Positions 52,097-62,100 of a stretch of DNA of 64,000 nt are shown here, in pieces (positions within the stretch are counted from its first letter, which is position 1; each line of letters starts with the position of its first letter). Both the position numbers and the translations under genes were made by a program. The notes under the pieces are model-generated. The model was not told where the DNA came from. It saw only the letters and a program-made list of their open reading frames with translations, and searched no databases. Where the stretch lies: the NCBI GenBank assembly GCA_023078555.1, contig CM041199.1, positions 2,724,513 through 2,788,512 on the forward strand, written 5' to 3'. The stretch is from Ulva prolifera. Its lineage: Eukaryota; Chlorophyta; Ulvophyceae; Ulvales; Ulvaceae.

Positions 52097-52265
52097 TTGC
52101 CGCAAGCCCCAAGAACGCGTTTGAATTTAACACCGCAATCAAAGCCACAATGTTCATTGCCCTACATTATATTTATCATCCAAGTATGGCGTTCATTGGA
52201 TGTGTCAATATGCATTGGGACAACATCCCAACATGGTCATTTTCTGACCTGACCCGCACGTAATG
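52097..52265 (+). repeat. Monomer with the rare CTGACCCGCACGTAATG tail
   Basis: An otherwise ordinary TATTTATC monomer ends in GACCTGACCCGCACGTAATG followed by AAGCTCC. The only other copy of this six-substitution tail is at 27,911-27,930, about 24.3 kb away. It marks the junction between the five-monomer copy and the first six-monomer copy of the local higher-order repeat. Confidence 0.8.
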
Positions 52266-55200
52266 TTGCCGCAAGCTCCAAGAACGCGTTTGAATTTGAC
52301 ACCGAAATCAAAGCCACAATGTTCATTGCCCTACATTTTATACATCATCCAAGTATGGCGTTCATTGGATGTGTCAATATGCATTGGGACAACATCCCAA
52401 CAGGGTCATTTTCTGACCTCACCCAGAGCTAAAGTTGCCGCAAGCCCCAAGAACGCGTTTGAATTTAACACCGCAATCAAAGCCACAATGTTCATTGCCC
52501 TACATTATATTTATCATCCAAGTATGGCGTTCATTGGATGTGTCAATATGCATTGGGACAACATCCCAACATGGTCATTTTCTGACCTCACCCAGAGCTA
52601 AAGTTGCCGCAAGCCCCAAGAACGCGTTTGAATTTGACACCGAAATCAAAGCCACAATGTTCATTGCCCTACATTTTATACATCATCCAAGTATGGCGTT
52701 CATTGGATGTGTCAATGTGCATTGGGACAACATCCCAACAGGGCCATTATCTGACCTCACCCACAGCTCAAGTTGCCGCAAGCCCCAAGAACGCGCTTGA
52801 ATTTTACACCGCAATCAAAGCCACAATGTTCATTGCCCTACATTATACATCATCCAAGTATGGCGTTCATTGGATGTGTCAATATGCATTGGGACAACAT
52901 CCCAACATGGTCATTTTCTGACCTCACCTCAGAGCTAAAGTTGCCGCAAGCCCCAAGAACGCGTTTGAATTTAACACCGCAATCAAAGCCACAATGTTCA
53001 TTGCCCTACATTATATTATCATCCAAGTATGGCGTTCATTGGATGTGTCAATATGCATTGGGACAACATCCCAACATGGTCATTTTCTGACCTCACCCAC
53101 AGCTAAAGTTGCCGCAAGCTCCAAGAACGCGTTGAATTTGACACCGAAATCAAAGCCACAATGTTCATTGCCCTACATTTTATACATCATCCAAGTATGG
53201 CGTTCATTGGATGTGTCAATGTGCATTGGGACAACATCCCAACATGGTCATTTTCTGACCTCACCCACAGCTAAAGTTGCCGCAAGCTCCAAGAACGCGT
53301 TTGAATTTGACACCAAAATCAAAGCCACAATGTTCATTGCCCTACATTCTAAACATCATCCAAGTATGGCGTTCATTGGATGTGTCAATATGCATTGGGA
53401 CAACATCCCAACAGGGTCATTTTCTGACCTCACCCAGAGCTAAAGTTGCCGCAAGCCCCAAGAACGCGTTTGAATTTAACACCGCAATCAAAGCCACAAT
53501 GTTCATGGCCCTACATTATATTTATCATCCAAGTATGGCGTTCATTGGATGTGTCAATATGCATTGGGACAACATCCCAACATGGTCATTTTCTGACCTC
53601 ACCCAGAGCTAAAGTTGCCGCAAGCCCCAAGAACGCGTTTGAATTTGACACCGAAATCAAAGCCACAATGTTCATTGCCCTACATTTTATACATCATCCA
53701 AGTATGGCGTTCATTGGATGTGTCAATGTGCATTGGGACAACATCCCAACAGGGTCATTATCTGACCTCACCCACAGCTAAAGTTGCCGCAAGCCCCAAG
53801 AACGCGCTTGAATTTTACACCGCAATCAAAGCCACAATGTTCATTGCCCTACATTATATACATCATCCAAGTATGGCGTTCATTGGATGTGTCAATATGC
53901 ATTGGGACAACATCCCAACATGGTCATTTTCTGACCTCACCCAGAGCTAAAGTTGCCGCAAGCCCCAAGAACGCGTTTGAATTTAACACCGCAATCAAAG
54001 CCACAATGTTCATTGCCCTACATTATATTTATCATCCAAGTATGGCGTTCATTGGATGTGTCAATATGCATTGGGACAACATCCCAACATGGTCATTTTC
54101 TGACCTCACCCACAGCTAAAGTTGCCGCAAGCCCCAAGAACGCGTTTGAATTTGACACCGAAATCAAAGCCACAATGTTCATTGCCCTACATTTTATACA
54201 TCATCCAAGTATGGCGTTCATTGGATGTGTCAATGTGCATTGGGACAACATCCCAACATGGTCATTTTCTGACATCACCCACAGCTAAAGTTGCCGCAAG
54301 CTCCAAGAACGCATTGGAATTTGACACCGAAATCAAAGCCACAATGTTCATTGCCCTACATTTTAAACATCATCCAAGTATGGCGTTCATTGGATGTGTC
54401 AATATGCATTGGGACAACATCCCAACAGGGTCATTTTCTGACCTCACCCAGAGCTAAAGTTGCCGCAAGCCCCAAGAACGCGTTTGAATTTAACACCGCA
54501 ATCAAAGCCACAATGTTCATGGCCCTACATTATATTTATCATCCAAGTATGGCGTTCATTGGATGTGTCAATATGCATTGGGACAACATCCCAACATGGT
54601 CATTTTCTGACCTCACCCAGAGCTAAAGTTGCCGCAAGCCCCAAGAACGCGTTTGAATTTGACACCGAAATCAAAGCCACAATGTTCATTGCCCTACATT
54701 TTATACATCATCCAAGTATGGCGTTCATTGGATGTGTCAATGTGCATTGGGACAACATCCCAACAGGGCCATTATCTGACCTCACCCACAGCTAAAGTTG
54801 CCGCAAGCCCCAAGAACGCGCTTGAATTTTACACCGCAATCAAAGCCACAATGTTCATTGCCCTACATTATATACATCATCCAAGTATGGCGTTCATTGG
54901 ATGTGTCAATATGCATTGGGACAACATCCCAACATGGTCATTTTCTGACCTCACCCGGAGCTCAAGTTGCCGCAAGCCCCAAGAACGCGTTTGAATTTAA
55001 CACCGCAATCAAAGCCACAATGTTCATTGCCCTACATTATATTTATCATCCAAGTATGGCGTTCATTGGATGTGTCAATATGCATTGGGACAACATCCCA
55101 ACATGGTCATTTTCTGAACTCACCCACAGCTAAAGTTGCCGCAAGCTCCAAGAACGCATTGGAATTTGACACCGAAATCAAAGCCACAATGTTCATTGCC

Positions 55201-56149
55201 CTACATTTTATACATCATCCAAGTATGGCGTTCATTGGATGTGTCAATGTGCATTGGGACAACATCCCAACATGGTCATTTTCTGAAATCACCCACAGCT
55301 AAAGTTGCCGCAAGCTCCAAGAACGCATTGGAATTTGACACCGAAATCAAAGCCACAATGTTCATTGCCCTACATTTTAAACATCATCCAAGTATGGCGT
55401 TCATTGGATGTGTCAATATGCATTGGGACAACATCCCAACAGGGTCATTTTCTGACCTCACCCAGAGCTAAAGTTGCCGCAAGCCCCAAGAACGCGTTTG
55501 AATTTAACACCGCAATCAAAGCCACAATGTTCATGGCCCTACATTATATTTATCATCCAAGTATGGCGTTCATTGGATGTGTCAATATGCATTGGGACAA
55601 CATCCCAACATGGTCATTTTCTGACCTCACCCAGAGCTAAAGTTGCCGCAAGCCCCAAGAACGCGTTTGAATTTGACACCGAAATCAAAACCACAATGTT
55701 CATTGCCCTACATTTTATACATCATCCAAGTATGGCGTTCATTGGATGTGTCAATGTGCATTGGGACAACATCCCAACAGGGCCATTATCTGACCTCACC
55801 CACAGCTAAAGTTGCCGCAAGCCCCAAGAACGCGCTTGAATTTTACACCGCAATCAAAGCCACAATGTTCATTGCCCTACATTATATACATCATCCAAGT
55901 ATGGCGTTCATTGGATGTGTCAATATGCATTGGGACAACATCCCAACATGGTCATTTTCTGACCTCACCCGGAGCTAAAGTTGCCGCAAGCCCCAAGAAC
56001 GCGTTTGAATTTAACACCGCAATCAAAGCCACAATGTTCATTGCCCTACATTATATTTATCATCCAAGTATGGCGTTCATTGGATGTGTCAATATGCATT
56101 GGGACAACATCCCAACATGGTCATTTTCTGACCTCACCCAGAGCTAAAG

Positions 56150-56319
56150 TTGCCGCAAGCCCCAAGAACGCGTTAAAAATTTGACACCGAAATCAATGCC
56201 AAAATGTTCATGGCCCTACATTATATACATCATCCAAGTATAGCGTTCATTGAATGTGTCAATATGCATTGGGACAACATCCCAACATGGTCATTTTCTG
56301 ACCTCACCCGGAGCTAAAG
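56150..56319 (+). repeat. Rearranged monomer ending the six-monomer series
   Basis: The copy reads GCGTTAAAAATTTGACACC where others read GCGTTTGAATTTGACACC. It also has AATCAATGCC, CAAAATGTTCATGG, TATAGCG and TTGAATG. The last three belong to the TTCATGG/TATAGCG/GAATG haplotype seen near 1,900, 7,500, 11,360, 14,236, 15,896, 19,768, 21,439 and 59,110. It interrupts the expected order of the six-monomer repeat. Confidence 0.75.
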
Positions 56320-57781
56320 TTGCCGCAAGCCCCAAGAACGCGTTTGAATTTAACACCGCAATCAAAGCCACAATGTTCATTGCCCTACATTTTATACATC
56401 ATCCAAGTATGGCGTTCATTGGATGTGTCAATATGCATTGGGACAACATCCCAACAGGGTCATTTTCTGACCTCACCCAGAGCTAAAGTTGCCGCAAGCC
56501 CCAAGAACGCGTTTGAATTTAACACCGCAATCAAAGCCACAATGTTCATGGCCCTACATTATATTTATCATCCAAGTATGGCGTTCATTGGATGTGTCAA
56601 TATGCATTGGGACAACATCCCAACATGGTCATTTTCTGACCTCACCCACAGCTAAAGTTGCCGCAAGCCCCAAGAACGCGTTTGAATTTAACACCGCAAT
56701 CAAAGCCAAACTGTTCATTGCCCTACATTATATACATCATCCAAGTATGGCGTTCATTGGATGTGTCAATATGCATTGGGACAACATCCCAACATGGTCA
56801 TTTTCTGACCTCACCCAGAGCTCAAGTTGCCGCAAGCCCCAAGAACGCGTTTGAATTTGACACCGAAATCAAAGCCACAATGTTCATTGCCCTACATTTT
56901 ATACATCATCCAAGTATGGCGTTCATTGGATGTGTCAATGTGCATTGGGACAACATCCCAACAGGGTCATTATCTGACCTCACCCACAGCTAAAGTTGCC
57001 GCAAGCCCCAAGAACGCGTTTGAATTTTACACCGCAATCAAAGCCACAATGTTCATTGCCCTACATTATATACATCATCCAAGTATGGCGTTCATTGGAT
57101 GTGTCAATATGCATTGGGACAACATCCCAACATGGTCATTTTCTGACCTCACCCAGAGCTAAAGTTGCCGCAAGCCCCAAGAACGCGTTTGAATTTAACA
57201 CCGCAATCAAAGCCACAATGTTCATTGCCCTACATTATATTTATCATCCAAGTATGGCGTTCATTGGATGTGTCAATATGCATTGGGACAACATCCCAAC
57301 ATGGTCATTTTCTGACCTCACCCAGAGCTAAAGTTGCCGCAAGCCCCAAGAACGCGTTTGAATTTGACACCGAAATCAATGCCACAATGTTCATTGCCCT
57401 ACATTATATACATCATCCAAGTATGGCGTTCATTGGATGTGTCAATATGCATTGGGACAACATCCCAACATGGTCATTTTCTGACCTCACCCAGAGCTAA
57501 AGTTGCCGCAAGCCCCAAGAACGCGTTTGAATTTGACACCGAAATCAAAGCCACAATGTTCATTGCCCTACATTATATTACATCATCCAAGTATGGCGTT
57601 CATTGGATGTGTCAATATGCATTGGGACAACATCCCAACATGGTCATTTTCTGACCTCACCCAAAGCTAAAGTTGCCGCAAGCCCCAAGAACGCGTTTGA
57701 ATTTGACACCGAAATCAAAGCCACAATGTTCATTGCCCTACATTATATACATCATCCAAGTATGGCGTTCATTGGATGTGT

Positions 57782-58254
57782 CAATATGCATTGGGACAAC
57801 ATCCCAACATGGTCATTTTCTGACCTCACCCAGAGCTAAAGTTGCCGCAAGCCCCAAGAACGCGTTTGAATTTGACACCGAAATCAAAGCCACAATGTTC
57901 ATTGCCCTACATTATATTACATCATCCAAGTATGGCGTTCATTGGATGTGTCAATATGCATTGGGACAACATCCCAACATGGTCATTTTCTGACCTCACC
58001 CAGAGCTCAAGTTGCCGCAAGCCCCAAGAACGCGCTTGAATTTTACACCGCAATCAAAGCCACAATGTTCATTGCCCTACATTATATACATCATCCAAGT
58101 ATGGCGTTCATTGGATGTGTCAATATGCATTGGGACAACATCCCAACATGGTCATTTTCTGACCTCACCCAGAGCTAAAGTTGCCGCAAGCCCCAAGAAC
58201 GCGTTTGAATTTAACACCGCAATCAAAGCCACAATGTTCATTGCCCTACATTAT
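57782..58254 (+). repeat. Segment identical to 2,965-3,437 near the other window edge
   Basis: About 470 bp, including the 170-bp TATTACATC monomer, AGCTCAAG and the GCGCTTGAATTTTACACC monomer, match 2,965-3,437 without a difference that I can see, at an offset of 54,817 bp. The match ends at TATATAC here versus TATTTATC at 3,440. Confidence 0.75.
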
Positions 58255-59194
58255 ATACATCATCCAAGTATGGCGTTCATTGGATGTGTCAATATGCATT
58301 GGGACAACATCCCAACATGGTCATTTTCTGACCTCACCCACAGCTAAAGTTGCCGCAAGCCCCAAGAACGCGTTTGAATTTGACACCGAAATCAAAGCCA
58401 CAATGTTCATTGCCCTACATTTTATACATCATCCAAGTATGGCGTTCATTGGATGTGTCAATATGCATTGGGACAACATCCCAACATGGTCATTTTCTGA
58501 CCTCACCCACAGCTAAAGTTGCCGCAAGCCCCAAGAACGCGTTTGAATTTGACACCGCAATCAAAGCCACAATGTTCATTGCCCTACATTATATTCATCA
58601 TCCAAGTATGGCGTTCATTGGATGTGTCAATGTGCATTGGGACAACATCCCAACAGGGCCATTATCTGACCTCACCCACAGCTAAAGTTGCCGCAAGCCC
58701 CAAGAACGCGTTTGAATTTTACACCGCAATCAAAGCCACAATGTTCATTGCCCTACATTATATACATCATCCAAGTATGGCGTTCATTGGATGTGTCAAT
58801 ATGCATTGGGACAACATCCCAACATGGTCATTTTCTGACCTCACCCAAAGCTAAAGTTGCCGCAAGCCCCAAGAACGCGTATGAATTTGACACCGAAATC
58901 AAAGCCACAATGTTCATGGCCCTACATTATATACATCATCCAAGTATGGCGTTCATTGGATGTGTCAATATGCATTGGGACAACATCCCAACATGGTCAT
59001 TTTCTGACCTCACCCAGAGCTAAAGTTGCCGCAAGCCCCAAGAACGCGTTTGAATTTGACACCGAAATCAATGCCACAATGTTCATGGCCCTACATTATA
59101 TACATCATCCAAGTATAGCGTTCATTGAATGTGTCAATATGCATTGGGACAACATCCCAACATGGTTATTTTCTGACCTCACCCAGAGCTAAAG

Positions 59195-62100
59195 TTGCCG
59201 CAAGCCCCAAGAACGCGTTTGAATTTGACACCGAAATCAAAGCCACAATGTTCATTGCCCTACATTTTATACATCATCCAAGTATGGCGTTCATTGGATG
59301 TGTCAATATGCATTGGGACAACATCCCAACAGGGTCATTATCTGACCTCACCCAGAGCTAAAGTTGCCGCAAGCCCCAAGAACGCGTTTGAATTTGACAC
59401 CGAAATCAAAGCCACAATGTTCATTGCCCTACATTTTATACATCATCCAAGTATGGCGTTCATTGGATGTGTCAATGTGCATTGGGACAACATCCCAACA
59501 GGGTCATTATCTGACCTCACCCACAGCTAAAGTTGCCGCAAGCCCCAAGAACGCGTTTGAATTTAACACCGCAATCAAAGCCACAATGTTCATTGCCCTA
59601 CATTATATACATCATCCAAGTATGGCGTTCATTGGATGTGTCAATATGCATTGGGACAACATCCCAACATGGTCATTTTCTGACCTCACCCACAGCTAAA
59701 GTTGCCGCAAGCTCCAAGAACGCGTTTGAATTTGACACCGAAATCAAAGCCACAATGTTCATTGCCCTACATTTTATACATCATCCAAGTATGGCGTTCA
59801 TTGGATGTGTCAATGTGCATTGGGACAACATCCCAACAGGGTCATTTTCTGACCTCACCCAGAGCTAAAGTTGCCGCAAGCCCCAAGAACGCGTTTGAAT
59901 TTGACACCGAAATCAAAGCCACAATGTTCATTGCCCTACATTATATACATCATCCAAGTATGGCGTTCATTGGATGTGTCAATATGCATTGGGACAACAT
60001 CCCAACATGGTCATTTTCTGACCTCACCCAGAGCTAAAGTTGCCGCAAGCCCCAAGAACGCGTTTGAATTTGACACCGAAATCAAAGCCACAATGTTCAT
60101 TGCCCTACATTATATACATCATCCAAGTATGGCGTTCATTGGATGTGTCAATATGCATTGGGACAACATCCCAACATGGTCATTTTCTGACCTCACCCGA
60201 AGCTAAAGTTGCCGCAAGCCCCAAGAACGCGTTTGAATTTGACACCGAAATCAAAGCCACAATGTTCATTGCCCTACATTATATACATCATCCAAGTATG
60301 GCGTTCATTGGATGTGTCAATATGCATTGGGACAACATCCCAACATGGTCATTTTCTGACCTCACCCAGAGCTAAAGTTGCCGCAAGCCCCAAGAACGCG
60401 TTTGAATTTGACACCGAAATCAAAGCCACAATGTTCATTGCCCTACATTATATACATCATCCAAGTATGGCGTTCATTGGATGTGTCAATATGCATTGGG
60501 ACAACATCCCAACATGGTCATTTTCTGACCTCACCCAAAGCTAAAGTTGCCGCAAGCCCCAAGAACGCGTTTGAATTTGACACCGAAATCAAAGCCACAA
60601 TGTTCATTGCCCTACATTATATACATCATCCAAGTATGGCGTTCATTGGATGTGTCAATATGCATTGGGACAACATCCCAACATGGTCATTTTCTGACCT
60701 CACCCAGAGCTAAAGTTGCCGCAAGCCCCAAGAACGCGTTTGAATTTGACACCGAAATCAAAGCCACAATGTTCATTGCCCTACATTATATACATCATCC
60801 AAGTATGGCGTTCATTGGATGTGTCAATATGCATTGGGACAACATCCCAACATGGTCATTTTCTGACCTCACCCAGAGCTAAAGTTGCCGCAAGCCCCAA
60901 GAACGCGTTTGAATTTGACACCGAAATCAAAGCCACAATGTTCATTGCCCTACATTATATACATCATCCAAGTATGGCGTTCATTGGATGTGTCAATATG
61001 CATTGGGACAACATCCCAACATGGTCATTTTCTGACCTCACCCAGAGCTAAAGTTGCCGCAAGCCCCAAGAACGCGTTTGAATTTGACACCGAAATCAAA
61101 GCCACAATGTTCATTGCCCTACATTATATACATCATCCAAGTATGGCGTTCATTGGATGTGTCAATATGCATTGGGACAACATCCCAACATGGTCATTTT
61201 CTGACCTCACCCGAGCTAAAGTTGCCGCAAGCCCCAAGAACGCGTTTGAATTTAACACCGCAATCAAAGCCACAATGTTCATTGCCCTACATTTTATACA
61301 TCATCCAAGTATGGCGTTCATTGGATGTGTCAATATGCATTGGGACAACATCCCAACAGGGTCATTTTCTGACCTCACCCAGAGCTAAAGTTGCCGCAAG
61401 CCCCAAGAACGCGTTTGAATTTTACACCGCAATCAAAGCCACAATGTTCATTGCCCTACATTATATACATCATCCAAGTATGGCGTTCATTGGATGTGTC
61501 AATATGCATTGGGACAACATCCCAACATGGTCATTTTCTGACCTCACCCAGAGCTAAAGTTGCCGCAAGCCCCAAGAACGCGTTTGAATTTGACACCGCA
61601 ATCAAAGCCACAATGTTCATTGCCCTACATTATATACATCATCCAAGTATGGCGTTCATTGGATGTGTCAATATGCATTGGGACAACATCCCAACATGGT
61701 CATTTTCTGACCTCACCCACAGCTAAAGTTGCCGCAAGCCCCAAGAACGCGTTTGAATTTGACACCGAAATCAAAGCCACAATGTTCATTGCCCTACATT
61801 TTATACATCATCCAAGTATGGCGTTCATTGGATGTGTCAATGTGCATTGGGACAACATCCCAACAGGGTCATTATCTGACCTCACCCACAGCTAAAGTTG
61901 CCGCAAGCCCCAAGAACGCGTTTGAATTTTACACCGCAATCAAAGCCACAATGTTCATTGCCCTACATTATATACATCATCCAAGTATGGCGTTCATTGG
62001 ATGTGTCAATATGCATTGGGACAACATCCCAACATGGTCATTTTCTGACCTCACCCACGAGCTAAAGTTGCCGCAAGCCCCAAGAACGCGTTTGAATTTG

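Larger units (their letters stand above)
51420..56655 (+). repeat. Six-monomer higher-order repeat (~1,014 bp), about five copies
   Basis: A fixed series of variant monomers repeats. In order: a (AGGGTCATTTTCTG), b (TTTAACACCGC with TATTTATC, often TTCATGG), c (CATTTTATAC, CAATGTGC, AGGGCCATT or AGGGTCATT), d (GCGCTTGAATTTTACACC, often ending CCCGGAGC), e (TTTAACACCGC, TATTTATC) and f (AAGCTCC or GCATTGG with CAATGTGC). Copies start at 51,420 (846 bp, five monomers, no f), 52,266 (1,011 bp), 53,277 (1,014 bp), 54,291 (1,014 bp) and 55,305 (partial). The series resumes in part at 56,320. The 3-bp shortfall in the second copy equals the sum of four small indels at 52,843, 52,928, 53,013 and 53,131. 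Confidence 0.88.
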
